Positions 21,945-36,900 of a DNA stretch of 64,000 nt are shown piece by piece. This stretch comes from Lingula anatina (taxonomy: Eukaryota; Brachiopoda; Lingulata; Lingulida; Lingulidae). The stretch spans positions 445,707 to 509,706 of the forward strand of contig NW_019773670.1 of NCBI RefSeq assembly GCF_001039355.2. The letters are read 5' to 3'. The number at the start of each line of letters is the position of its first letter. The first letter of the stretch is position 1. The notes beneath the pieces were generated by a model. That model was not told where the DNA came from, made no database searches, and saw only the letters and a list, made by a program, of their open reading frames with translations. Both the position numbers and the translations under genes were made by a program.

Positions 21945-24900
21945 ATGGAATTGAATCAGCTGCATTCGATGAGAGAACTCGAATCCAATGTTGATGAACC
22001 CGGAAAGGATATCAATGGAATATATCCAAACGCAAATATAGATCCTTCCATTGATGCCTGTCCCAAAGTTGGACGATACTCGACTTTATCAGATGATTCT
22101 GTTGACACACACTCCTTCAATGAGAGAGTTACGCGCACCCATTACCATAAAACTCGAAGGCGTTTCAAACAGGTGTGCCTAATAACGACCGTTGCGATAG
22201 CGGTGATCCTATCTGTCGCGGCGATCGTTGTGATTGTGCTCTTCACTACCGGGCCGATCCAACGAGAAAAGGCTACAGCGCCACAGGTAGGCCTTATTCG
22301 AGGTGCTTCACGCACGTTTTGGTGGGTGGATGCAAGGGAGACATTTTGTGTGGGGTGTATATGGTCTAGTGGGTCTATAGTATTAGGCATGGGCGTGCGA
22401 AAAGCCAGCTGTCAAAAGTATCGAAGGCAAATATCATTAGAAAGAAATTGCTGGTGTCAATCGGTAAAATTCACTTTTTCCAACTAGGCCTACTGGGAAC
22501 GTTAACGTTATTCATCACAGTATCATTACCAGCGATTAATCAACCAAAGTCAACTATAACTGTAAGATGTTTCAATAATGTTTTGTAGATGAGGAAAATT
22601 ATTAGACCTAGTTATTATAACCCTATGATTTACATGTACCCTCGTTGGTTTGCTTTTGGCCTATGAAACCAGGGTTTGCTCTAAAGTAATGTTTAACATC
22701 AGCAATAATGCCAGCTCAGGGCAAGGTGCAAAGTCATATTTTAAGTATGACAGATCGCTTAACTTGCATAACGACAGTTAAACAGAGAGGGACCACAGAC
22801 CATTCTTTAAATGTATGTCCTCTATTCGTAGGCTCTTAAAAGCGACCTTGACGAGTCAAGGGTCGGAAGCTGTCACGTCGAAAACATTGGAATAGCAGAT
22901 GCGTCCGCAGTGCCTTACAGAAGGGGCTCCGTTGTGTCTTTCAATAACATTTATGGCTGCTCTCGTCGGAATCAAAACCTTCATTACGAGATTCACGTGC
23001 TGGGGGTGACGTCAAGCGTCTCATCTGACGTCAGCATCGATGTCATACTGAACAAACGGGGTCCACTCACCGGTGATTTGATGGTTGTGTTGCTGTCCAA
23101 CACTAATACAAATTGGACATTACAGAAAACAGATGCATTATCTCAGGAAATTACCCTTGTATATGTAAGTGGACGTCAACATCGGTTACAAAATAAGAAT
23201 ATCATGTTGAAATCATACATAAAGCGATATGTATTCATTTACACATGGAATAGAGATAAAGCAAAATAGAAATACTAGTAGTACGTTTACCGATAGATTA
23301 ACGAAGTGAAACAGAATTAAGCTGAACATTCATCTATGTTGTGTTTATTTCTTTAGTGCAGGCGTGATAGTGTTATCACAAAACAGAAATTAGTTCAGCG
23401 GGTTCCTTACTTTTGTTCCAAAGATGGCGACTTTGCCGTAGACGTGGTTTCTAATATCATCAGTAACATAAATTCTCGTTATGGCGAGATCACGTCGTAT
23501 ACCTACACTCAACAGTGTGAAAAGTGGGTGCTATATTTTGGGGAAGCTCAACAAGGTAAATATTATTTTGAGAAAAATAAACATATCAGGTATATAAAAC
23601 CAACTTTCGATAAAATTACGTGCATCCTTGCGCATTTATGATAAAAAATGTAAATAATCGCGCTGTTTATATATAGTTACCTCTTTACAAAATTACACTG
23701 GTTCAAAAAACATTTTATATTACAGGTATTTAATCGCTTAATATTTCACTTTCAAATAAGTCACTGAAGACTTCAAGCTATAACCAGGAATGGTTTCTTT
23801 TTACCAGCAGCTACCACCGAGAAACCCGAAAAAGAAATGACCACCCAAGCATTAGGCGTACTCGAAAATGCCAACATTTCTAACGTGCGGTTAGCCGACA
23901 GTTGGGATACGTCATCTGGCCATGTCCAAGTTTATATACAACAGAAGTGGTACTATTTATGCAACAGATTATTTTCTCCCAATGATGGCACTGTCATTTG
24001 CAAAACATTGGGATTTGGGTAAGTGAGTTTGCTGCAGGTGGTGCATTCTTTACACTTAAAAGGTGCGTTCACAAAGAATCTGTCGAACTAGGTAGTTCGA
24101 TCTAACTCCGCGGTGACTGTCGCTGAATGCAATCATAATAAAAGATTGTCGATGAAAATCATCTTTCGATACAACATCGTGATTACATTCTGAAGCAAAT
24201 AAAATATTGTGTAGGTGAAATCATTCTGACATGCATGTATTGGGAAAAAGAGAAACAGCAAATTAAAACTGAAAATGTATGTTTTACGTGTTTTTTTTTT
24301 TTATTATTATTTACAGAGATCGTGCCAGCGTGCATGTGGGATCATATTTCAGCACCCCAGTTGTCCCGCCCTTAAACCTCGGTCTACACTGCACGGGAAA
24401 TGAATCGTCCGTCTACCAGTGTCTCTATAAGGAGAACTTATCCTCTCCCTGCTCTGTTAACGAGTTGACTTCGCTTACATGCACACCGGGTAAAAGCATA
24501 ACTTAGAATGTATAAATGTTTATTTGTAAAAAGGGAGGAGCGGGGTGCACATCAAAGAAACGTTGTTCGTACGTACGCCTCACTTAATTGCTGAAGTTGC
24601 ACCATTTTCTCTCCATTTTCAATTTGCTAGAAAATTTGCTGAAAGACATAAATTTCAACACAGTTATTGCACTATATAAATCTGAATTCCTTTCACAGAA
24701 TTAACGACCACTACTGAACCAAGTAAGAGTAATATCCGGAATGTATCTGGCGTTCGTCTGGCTGATGGAACGGTCAAGAATATCGGACATGTCCAGCTTC
24801 TTATCGGTGATAACTGGTATTACCTATGCAATGACCGCTTTGAGGTGGCTGATGCCAAAGTTATCTGTAGAACCCTGGGAATGGGGTAAATAATATCTTC

Positions 24901-27900
24901 GCTTTTTCACTTGATTTACCGGTATTACACCTTGCTATATCCACAACTTAGTACTTAAGTTTTTTTCACATAGGGTCTCAGCATCACAGGACATTTATTT
25001 GAAAATGCACATTACAGGTGTTGAAATAATGTTTCTTCCATATACAAGGACATTACAGACGGGAAAAACTATATAAGCGGTGAACAAATACATGCACTTC
25101 TAAACCGTAACATATTATCATATTCGCTTTCAAATTTACTTATATATAATGAGTTTTATATATAAACTTCTTGCAGAAACCAGGCGCGTATACGGCGTGT
25201 GATACAGTACAGCGCTGTAGACTCTGTCCCCATGAGTGTGGAGTTACACTGCGAAGGAACAGAGTCGGATGTACGGAACTGCCCATACCAAGCATGGAGC
25301 CCTTTCCGACAGTCGTGTGACAAAAAAAATATTGTTTTCATGGAGTGTGTGCAAGGTACGTACCGGTATAGTAATACAGTGCATGACGCCAATACAATGA
25401 CTAGCTTGATATGTAGCTATTGATATGTAGATTTACTTCATACATGATGTAGTGTGTTTATTGTGTTATCCAATCAAATACAAAATGAAAAAAAAAGAAT
25501 TTAAAACAGGAAAAAATCCGATGATTATTACCTCTGATATCAACTCCGACTATTATCTTGTAAGAAAGCCAATCTTACATAACAGCATGCCACAGTAACA
25601 ACAGAACTGGGCATATTGAGTAGTATTTAACGTTTTTTTATTAAAAATAACAATCAGAATTCGTTGTTTTATTAAGGCAAACCACATTTTCAATTATTTT
25701 CATCTCGTGCTCATAATTACGATGCAGCGTAGATCTCAAGATCTCCAAGTACAATTACAATGACGAAAGTTCAAATTGTCAAATTGCATTATAATGTAAT
25801 CTAATATAACCATTTCTTGTTACTTAAAACTATTCTTAAATACGGTAAAAAAAGAAATTATATCTTTCACCTGTGTGTTGCTTGTAAAAAATAAGATGAA
25901 GAGTTAACGAATGATCGAAACGTTCTACCTTTCAGGCATATGAAAACCTGTTTATATTATCTCTTTAAATTGGTTGATTTTTTTACACTATTCTCAACCA
26001 CTGAAGCCACCACGACTGTTCAGCCGACCATTCCAAGTCTATCACAAATCTCAGACGTGCGCCTCGTAAATGGCAGCACGAGGTACGAGGGCAACGTTCA
26101 GGTGAGGTATGGGCCGCATTGGCGCTACGTCTGTGACTATTCTTGGGGAGTCGAGGATGGGAATGTCGTCTGCCAACAGCTAGGGTTTGGGTAAGACTAT
26201 GAAATTGTTCAATTCTCTGCAAATAGAGATCTGAGAATATAAAAAAGGCACTGGTACGTTCTTTGTCACATACCGCCCATTACTGCTGCACTTTGTACGA
26301 GATAATGAAATTGAGAAATATTGTCTGTCCCAGTACATGTAAGTCAACAGAGAAGTATTCCAGGACCATGGAGTGTAGGATCAAGAGTTGATGGTGCAAT
26401 ATATATTACCTGTAAGGTTTTCGGTGCGACTTATAAACAGGCCTACCCAACTACCAGACTCGGCACCGAATGATCCTGAATTCACCGGTAAATCGGACCA
26501 CACTACCCGTTTTCAAGGTGTGAATCAGTACGCATTACACAGTATCAGACGCGGCACCGCTCTTGCCTAGTACGTGATGTGATAGTGACGATTCTCAGCG
26601 GGATTGAAAAGCATTGCATCACCACTCAAAATTTGTTCAGGGTATGATACTGTGTAATGCGTACTTGGCTCACACCTTGAAAACAGGTAGTGTGGTCTGA
26701 TCTACCGGTGAATTCAGGATCATTCGGTGCCGAGTCTGGTAGTTGGGTAGGCCTGATAAATATACCTACCTATTTAGGAATGCATGTTACACAATAGAAT
26801 ACCAGTTATTTCAGTTGTCTCTATCTCGATCTTCTCTTGTTTAGACCGGCAAGCCAAGTCAACTTTAATTCATACTTCGGAAGTCCACCTGACGATTCTA
26901 CGGCAGATATCAGTCTCAGCTGCTCGGGCACAGAGAAAAGTGTTGGAGAGTGCCGCTATTCAACCATGTTTGAGCGTTCCTTCTGCTCTAACACTGATGT
27001 GGCTGGGTTATCTTGCCACGTGGGTAGGTACCGTGTATATTCCAGTCTTTTTAACCACACAGGTGTATAGGTTGGATGCCCTTCTTAATTCTTCATACAT
27101 TTTGCGAATCGAGGCAGTTTGTTTGACTTGCGCGGACCTTCAGCTAGATTTGTCCAAAAGATATTCTAATTTGCATGCTTACATAAAAATGATCTCATCT
27201 TATATGTATATGTGACATTCAGTAAGTAAATAAGTGCATAAATGCGCGCGCGTGTGTTAATTTTGCCAAGGTTACCATTTCTAAGATTCCTAACGTACAT
27301 TATTATTGAATGCAAACAACATTTATAGTACCGATTTATTTCCAACTATGATTTTCACAGAGGAGGTTCTGTCCGATGGCTTTAACTGCACATTTGATAG
27401 AGGCATGTGTGGGATTAAATTGGATCTAACATCGTCATACAAGTGGGGTAGGGGAAGCGGAGGGACGCCAACAGCAAAGACCGGACCTTCTGCTGACCAT
27501 ACGACTGGGACCGGTAGGTTTTGGGTAATGTTATCACTTCAGAACTTACATTTTTATGATTATGTATCGTTCCTATGTCCCTTAGAGAAAACCTGTTTAA
27601 TAGTCATATCACGAGTATATTAGTAATTTGTGATACAAGGAGAAACTAAAAAGATACTCTTTTGCTTCGTTCAATAATTGCAATGTAGTATAGTGAGATT
27701 TCCACAAAATGTGAGTGGTAGGGGTATTTTGGGGAAAAAGTTGGGAACCAGGCTTATTAGCATAATTTTGGCACGCTGAATCCGATTAACTCGGTTTCCA
27801 AGCAAAATGTTGCGTTTTTAACTGTCTAATTTGTAAAAACAAAATGGCCGCCAGATTTCCAATTTACCGGAATATCTCTGTAACTAGACAGGCGAATATG

Positions 27901-30900
27901 ACAAATGAAGTGTCTTTAACTATATTTTCAGGGTCGAGGAATATTATTAAGATATTTCTGATATAATTAGATTTACACAATTTTTCTTAATATGCAAATT
28001 AGAAATACGCCATTACAGAAAAAGCGTTTCACTGTAACTAGGATGCAAACATGACACATGAAGTGCCCACACCCATGTTCTTAGGTTCTCATGAGAATTG
28101 GTTCCCAACTTTTACCCCCAAATGCCCTTGCTTCTAATGCAGGGCCTTTTTCAAAAATCCCACTAGACTAATGACGGGGCGAGGAGTAACCCGAAATGAA
28201 AGTGAGGTTATTAGAAAAGCAGAATGCTGCGAGAAAGCATTTGATTAGTATGAACATGACAGAAACATTTCTTTTGTGCAACAGGGCATTTAATGAAGGT
28301 GGGGTTAGATAAGTGCAAAAAATATTGCTTCAGTGTACCCGTTGGTATCTTTCTAGGCTACTATGCCTTTTATGAGTCAAGTGTCGGCTACAGTGGAATC
28401 AGTGCAAAGATGACCACGCCCACTATCCTGGTGAACAGTTCTAACTCCACCCCCGTCTACAATGTCTCCTTCTGGTACCATATGCACGGCAAGGGAATGG
28501 GAACACTAAGAGTCAAGCAGAAAGATAACTATGAGAGCGTCATTTGGCTACGGAGCGGGCCGCAAGGGGACGCTTGGCTTCATGAAGAGCTGCACATTAT
28601 GGCGGAAGAAAACTTCAGCGTAGGTGGTCATCTCTTGCACAATAATAATATGGCATTGTATTGTCATACAATGCAGATGTTGATAAAGGCGCGGTTGTAC
28701 TGAAAAGACGCATGGGATTGTTTTTTTTTATTATTATTTTTAGGTGGAGTGGGAACATTTACAAAAGAAGTTGTCGTTTAACCACTCCAAGTTTATTTTC
28801 AGATCGTTTTTGAATATGTTAGAGGGTCAAGCTTCTTAGCAGATGTTGCCGTAGATGATATATACATCAACCAGATTTTCAGTAAGTTTCATTTCAGGCC
28901 AAATTAATGTAGGCTATTAACCTATTTTGATCTTTTGGAGGCATGTAACTACCCTTTAATAAAACGTAGGTGACCATAACAAAAGTTAACATGGTTTCTT
29001 CAAATTAAATCCTACAAATTGTGTCACTGTTGCACATTATTCCCTTTGTTTCAGATGCTGTTAATGTCACCGTTCCTGACAGGGCTGAAGGTAGGTGGCC
29101 TTGACCTGTGTATCTCTAAGAATGTATAGCAAGAATTTATTGACAATGTTCTGCACCTAACTTCAACCTTTCTGCTCTAACATGTAATATACACTGCATC
29201 AAGATATACATGCAATTCCAAATGTTTACGTTGCAGTATACATATCAGCGAGCCACGCAGACGACATTTTTCGAGAAATAATTTAAATGTATAAGTGTAT
29301 ACTGTATGTTTTTTCAGTGAGACTGGTAGGTGGCAGCACCAGACGTGAGGGAAGAGTAGAGGTATTCTACATGGGGCACTGGGGAACTATCTGTGACGAC
29401 GGGTTCACTATGTCTGCCGCGCGGCTGGTTTGTAGACTGGTTGGTTTTAGGTAAGTGTAGGGCGCGGTTGGGTATTTTATATCATATATAAAAAATCGTT
29501 TAATACCATTACATTCATACAATTGAAAAGGTGTAGGTGTCCCACATGTAGATGATTCTTTAGTTCAATGCGTCTCCCTGCATGTTTCCGTACTGATAAC
29601 GTCAAGGGTGCCTTAAAGACATATTTCTTAATGTGGGCTTAATGTTTTTTTTTTTTTTTTTTTTTTTTTGCATGGGCAATTATCTTACTTCACCATAGCG
29701 CACTATTTTATTTTCTGAACGACAATAAGTGAACTTTACCAATAATGTGACTTTTACTTTTAAGTATATTTATTGTGACCTGCTTCACTACGCCCTTGAT
29801 ATTATTATTATTATTTTATTATTATTATCGATACTGTAAGTTAAATAGCACATGCACTACAAAAGAATGATAAAAGTAACTAAAACAATTTGACATTGTC
29901 CACTAAAACAAAACATAATAAATCATTCAGTTTCTTTAAAATACATGTAGTTCAATAACATAACAGAAGAATTCTTCATTTTTCTTTCCTTCCGCCTGTC
30001 CCTCTTGCAGCGATGCAGTGCATTTCAAGGGGAGAGCTCACTATGGTCGAGGCACAGACCAAATATGGCTCAGTAATCTGAACTGCAATGGCTCGGAGAT
30101 TTCAATAGACGAATGTCTTCACGGTGGGTGGGGTACACACAGCTGTTCACACAGAGAGGACGTGGGAGTACTGTGCAGAGATCCAGGTAGGACCGACAAT
30201 AAGGATGCGAAAAAAAAAAGAAGAAAAGAAAACATAAATTTCCTGAAGTAAACGGTATTTTTCTCTGACTGACCAACATTTCATCCTCCTTTCCTGCAAC
30301 TCGCCATCCCTTTGTAAAAATTTGGGATAACTAAAAAGTCCTTTTTTTCATGTAGATTAGGGCTAAGCATTAGTTTTTTTTTCCTTTGACAGGAAATGAA
30401 ATAATTGAGTGTTCGTTCGAGGGAGGCCTGTGTAACTTTACGCAGGAGGCTACAGACGACGCGGACTGGGTGCTTCACACTGGGGCCACGCCTACTTCCG
30501 GCACGGGTCCGAGCTCAGATCACACTCTACAAAATTCACAAGGTAATGTCGTGAACCCAACAAAAAAGTAAACACCCAGGGCTTTTCAACTCTCATTATT
30601 TTGCCTGAATGAATTTGGTTGCTCAATGAAGATGTGTTAGAATCTAAATTATTTAGAAAAGGCGACCATATTACCACCAACATATTAAATATACCTGAAA
30701 ACATCTACGATAGATGAATGTACCAATGAAATACACTCAGGATCAAAATTGTCGCTCTAGAAATGCTTGCGTACAAATCATGCCTTGTTTCTGCCCTATC
30801 CAGGTTACTATGTCTACCTTGAAGCCACAACTATCTCGGTGAACTCTTCGGCTCGGCTCGTGTCGCCGCTGATCGATGTCAACGCCACGAGGGACTACAA

Positions 30901-33900
30901 CATCTCCTTCTGGTTCCACATGCAGGGATCGGATATGGGGAGGCTCAGAGTCATAGTTTCACAGAACAACACAAACAAAACTCATTTTGACTTACCAAAA
31001 GAAGGGGCCTCGCGATGGCTCTTCTACTCTTTCAATGTCACCGTTTATTCACCTTTTCAGGTTTGTGACCATTTACTTGAAAATATTTCAAGAACACCGT
31101 TGTTTAGACAAATTAATGTGTTACTTTAGAGGTATGCGGTGTTTGGTTCTTTATAATGAATATGAGGTAGAGTATACTTTTCTTCTACAAATGAACATGA
31201 CATACGGCACACTTTTTACGCTAACATTGCTGCCAGTGACTCATTAAACAAATATCAAAAAATTTTTTTTTTCTTTCACTTTTTTTTATTCATTTTAAAG
31301 TCAGGTTATGTAAAACTGAGTTTCTTATTACTTCCAAATCAGGTTATCTTTGAGGGAATCCGCGGTAGTGGTGTCAGGTCGGACATAGCACTTGACGACA
31401 TAGCTATCTCACCTAGTAAGTTCATAAAATATTTGCCGAACAAGAAAAGTCTGAATGTCAGGAATGGTGTATATTACTAATTACAGATACATATCGAGTA
31501 TGACAAGTAGTGTACTGTGTTTAACCATTTTTATATCTTAAATTAGGTTCGTTGACCATTTGAATACCCTTACAGTAATTTAACCAGTTTATATGAATCA
31601 TTATAGTCCCAACATTAGATGAACAATATGTTTTTTTCTTTTTGACAGACTAAATGTTAACATCCCACATATATCGTTTTATTAAAATTGTGCGTTTCCA
31701 TGCTGTACACCGTATAGTAAAACAAAATACATTTTAACGAACTATTTTTAACTCGCAGGTAATTTCAGCGGTTTGCAATCGGACGTCTCTTTGCGTCTGT
31801 CGGAGGGGTTTGAAGACTGGGAAGGAAGAGTTGAGATCTACTATAAGGGCGTCTGGGGAACCGTGTGCGACGATGAATGGGACATTGATGACGCTAACGT
31901 CGTGTGCCGAGCTTTGGGTTACAGGTAAACAGATATACAATAAGGAGTTTACTTTTTTCAAACAGCAAAATATCCGGTCGAAAATATTCAGTGAACCACC
32001 TTTAGCTGCAGTTGTGATTTAATGTATTCTAGTTTATGATGTGACACAGGGATATATGGGTTTATTTTAATGAATTAATTCCCCTAAAAATGAAAATTCT
32101 CTTGTAGTCTTGTAATTATTGATCATTAAAATTCAATTATTAAACTAGTGAATCATTCCATCATATCATGCGCATGCTCAACCCATAATATATATACCAT
32201 AGAACTGAATTTGTTGTTCGTTCGTATTGGCTTGCACTTGCCTTTTTGAGCTGCGCTAATAGTTAACCGTCATAGTGTAATAAATGACATCCTCGTTCCT
32301 TACACAGTGGAGCGGAGGCCGCTTACAAAGCAGCAGCCTTTGGCGGAGGAACTGGTCGTATCTGGCTGGATAACGTGATGTGCCTCGGGTTCGAGCCGTC
32401 CCTAGAATACTGTGGACATAACGGCTGGGGAGTTGAGAACTGTGGACACAGTGAAGATGCCGGTGTCAGTTGCACAGTTCCAGGTGCGTCATTAATGACA
32501 TGGAGTAGCCAGGCAGGCACCCAGCCAACACGGAGCGTTATTTTAACGTTACCATAACGTTTATATAACCAAAAAGCCTTTTGATAACGTTATGATAACG
32601 TTACAAAAATGTTCTGTGTTTGCTAGGCGCAAACTAAATGTTTGTTTTTTTGTATGTGATTTCAACCTGTGCACTTCCTGTTTTTCACTTGAAGATAAAA
32701 TTATTCGCCCGCAGGTCGAAGTAACATTGTGGACAATGTTCGTGTTCCCGTTTTCATTCCATTTAATCCTCATATATGTTTGGGTCTTAACCCAAAACGC
32801 GTTTGAGTCATAGACAAAAGCTAGAAGTAATAAATTAAGGTATTTTTAACGGAAGTCGACTCTCCTGAATCTTACTTGAATGTCCACACTTGCTTCACTA
32901 TTCCAGATATTACGATATCAGCCAAGCCTAACGTCAGCTGCGACTTTGATGGTAACTTTACTAACTTGTGTGGCTTGGCAGACAAGTCCAATACGGAATT
33001 CAGCTGGCTTCAAGGCAGTGGGTCTACGCCTTCCATAGGCACAGGACCGCCTTCTGATCATACAAAGGGGTCAATCTCGAACCAAGGTTGTCTTATCAGT
33101 CCTTCATGGTTTAGATATAGTTTAATTAAACTGCCTTTGGAGATAATCCATACTTCATTTCATTTGCTGCTTGACTCTTATTCTTAACTATTTTTTCGTA
33201 GTTTTATTTGTGCCCACTATCAAAGGTGCGGGTATATGTCAATTTTATTATTTTGCAGTGGCTTTAATATGCAACATAATTTAAGCATATCTACAGCTAA
33301 TGTCTTAGAAGATTTTATATACATATACACTACTGCAATTATGCATCATGTAGTTCTTTCTATACTCCAGGATACTATATGTACACTGATGGCACCAAGG
33401 GGTCCTCAGGAGACAGTGCTAAACTGGTGGCGCCCACTATCCAAAATACCTCTGACGTTTATGACATAGCATTCTGGTATCATATGCACGGTTCTAATAT
33501 TGACAAAATGAATGTTTATGTTAATACGAAGGCCAATACGAAGGTTATATTATGGGAAAAACAAGGCGACCAGGGAATGGAATGGCATTATGGGAAAGCC
33601 ACACTGTGGACAAATGGCAGTTTTAAGGTATAGCCGGTGCATATCTCATGATAGCTTCTGTACATATAGTTAAACTTAAAGATGAATTTTTGAAGTAACT
33701 CCCACTTAAACAACGCGCGCGAACTGGCAATAAATAAAGAAATAATTACACTTTCTCTGCATCAATGTCCATTCTGTGTGGTGAATGGTCATTAATTGAA
33801 ACTGTTATCAAGTAAGCCTAGGTTATGTCCTCAGTTTTTTGTTTGCTTGGAACTTTTCTTTTGTGTGACTTTATTTTTGTTTATATATATATATATATAT

Positions 33901-36900
33901 GATTTTACGAATAATTTTCTTCTATCACTGGTGCATGCTGTCTGAAGTGGTTTGATTTTATATGGTCCGTATTGATTTCACTGTAGGTGGTGTTCGAAGC
34001 AATCCGCGGAGACGGCTACAAATGTGATATTGCATTAGACGACATATACATAGGGCCGTCAACGGGTAAGACACACAACGATTTCTACCATTTTCACACT
34101 TACATTATGCTATCATACAACGTGCTTAAAAATTAATTTGGGTTGCCGTTTTAAATCTTCACTGTAGGCTATTTGCTGTTTCTGGACTCTGCTAAACATA
34201 CATGTAAACGCATTTTGCGTCACTTAATGTTATTCATTCATTTTTGTGTTTATATGCGTGTTGTTATTGACAATACAATTCATAATCTTACGTTACATGC
34301 GCGAGCAGTTCCCGTCATCACGAACCTGACTTGTACTTTTGAAGACGGTTTCTGCGGGTTGATATACGACATAGATGAACACATGATGTGGACATTACGT
34401 CAAGGGCGCACCCCTAGTGTAGCTACAGGTCCCAGTACAGATCACACCCTCTTCAACTCACTGGGTAAGGTATATGTGTATATTTCTTGCAGTACTTGGT
34501 AGTGATTTTTAGCGAGTTTGACAGCATTTCTTCGTTCAGTTGCCGTCAGAATGGGACTGTGTAGGAATATTAGGACTCGAAAACATCCATAGATATCAGA
34601 AAGTCTTCCTCGATTCGAGGGACTACCACTAGTAGCCACTGTGTTGTAAAAGTTACATTATTTCAATCCCATAGACATTAATATTAACCATTCAGATTTT
34701 CATTTTTAGCAGATGGTTAAGGAGAAATGAAAAGCATTTTCAAACGGTCTGTTTGTTATTATTTTTACCGGTGATGAAGCAGTGATATGTTTTTCTTCCA
34801 ACATCAATTATATATAGAATATGAAAAGTGAGGGGCAAGTGAACGAAAAATAACATCAAACTACCAACGTGTGTTGTTGGAACAAATGTAAATGTCAATA
34901 AACTTTAATGGTGTGTCACACTTTCAAACTAAGGAACACGGAATTACGTTGCCAGTATCTTTCCAGGACATTATATATACATTGAGAGTAGTCAAACTGG
35001 AGCCAAACAGGGGCATTCGGCAATATTGAAAACAGCACGACTTCGAGGCGGCCAGTCCTACGCTGTGAGTTTCTGGTATCATATGTTTGGACAAGACATA
35101 GGGAGCTTGGCGGTTTACACCGAGGGACTGGACCAAGTTGTCGACTGGAATGCGTCTGGAAATCACGGTGACATATGGCAACACGGAAGGATGGTAGTGA
35201 ATGCCTCAAACGATTTTCAGGTAACATTTCCATAACCATTGGCATATCTTTGAAGCTTTGGCAAAGATGTCACATGTACCTGAAACACGTCGGTATGTTG
35301 TCTTGAGTCCGTGGTTTGTCTCTTCCCACAATAGCTCCGCCATCAGAACAGTTCTGTACTTTTGCTTTGATGAATTGAGCCTGTGGAGAATAACTGCACT
35401 ATGCACTAGTACAACATGTAAGTCCGTCTAAAAAGAATGAAATTACGTCCTTAACATTATTAAAGAAATCACAGGAAAATGAGGCGTACCTGTTTAGCCT
35501 AAAAAAGAATTGATATTTGTTTGATGGTTTACTCCAGCTTGTCTTTAAAGCCAGCCGAGGCGAATCTTACAAGTCAGACATTGCACTAGATGACATCACA
35601 ATTCAGCCGTTCAGTGGTGAGTTTATCTACTGTTAGAATGATTATCAATCAAGGGTACTTGAACAGCATCATCTTTCTGTATTCGATTGAGTGAATGTGT
35701 ATAACTCTGAACATTCTACATGGTTGTTTTCCCTCAACCATAATGGACTTTTCAATTTTCAAAAATAAAAGTTTGTTACAAATCACTTTTCTCTAAACCC
35801 TGCAAAATATCGCTTGGTCTCAGCGCGCACAGTCGCCAGGCTGGGCTACCCGGGATAATTTCCCATGGAATCCTCAGTTGAACCAAGCGCTTTATATTAA
35901 TAGATTAATTTGTTAATATATAGATTAATATATTAATTAATAGTGGCTTTGTGCCATTTTCATTAATCTATAGGTTCGCTCCCTCCTTTCACAACCCCGG
36001 CTCCTTTAAACGTGCAGGTCCGCCTGGCCGGTGGTCTTTATGAGCATGAGGGACGGGTGGAGGTGAACTACAGAGACGTCTGGGGCACCATCTGTGACGA
36101 TAGCTGGGACGTTAAGGACGGCAAAGTGGTGTGCAAAATGCTTGGTTATAGGTGCGTATAGAATGTTGGTTATCAGTTATTAGACAATAGATATGGCGTA
36201 CGAGCCAGACACCTCCCACACCACACCCCCACCCCCATTTCGCTAGTTTTTTAATGGTTAGTCCCACTTTTTGATTGCTGCGCACGTAGTAAATGTAACA
36301 GGATTTTGTAACAGATTTATTTTCTCTTGCCTATACATTGCATTCTCAGCAATCAGTAGATCAGTTATGTGAATTGAGTACTAATTGAGTACACGATGTT
36401 TTTTCACGTGTTCTTGCATTCACAAGCCTGGAGTTTGGTTATTTATTTATGTTAGTATCGGTTTTGTTGCTTTCACATATCCGGTGAAGAAAGAAATACG
36501 AACATTACGAAAAATCCTTTTCACATTTGGCCTTGGAGAAGTGTGGCTTAGCCAGTCACCACCAAAAAACTTTACCACAATTTTCAAACAAAGACAAACT
36601 GACCACTTTACCCAAATATGCAATAGCAAACTTCAAGCCAACAGTAAATTGTCTTTCTTCCGTATACTTAACCAAAAGTGTGAAAGGGCAACTTACGTTG
36701 ATAAAATAACAAATTACGACACCTTGTCAACCCTTGCTAAACTACGTCTTAGTGACCATAAACTCCACATCGAAACTGGGCCAGGCCAAAAACTGAAAGG
36801 TGCGACAGAATCTGTCACCTGTGCACCCAAGGGGTAATTGAAGATGAATACCATTTTATATTCCAATGCCCTATGTACAAAGCAGACCGAGTCACCTTTT

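Noticed and set aside
22142-22390. Antisense ORF opposite the receptor TM exon
   Set aside because: It is a shadow of the + strand exon; no domain features.
25925-26006. TTTCAG at 25931-25936 as the acceptor of receptor exon 8
   Set aside because: Using it gives a stop codon almost at once in the required phase. The AG at 26005-26006 keeps the frame, although its tract is weaker.
34916-35245. Antisense 109-codon ORF opposite receptor exon 25
   Set aside because: It is a shadow of a real coding exon (34967-35220) with splice sites and MAM-domain content on the + strand.
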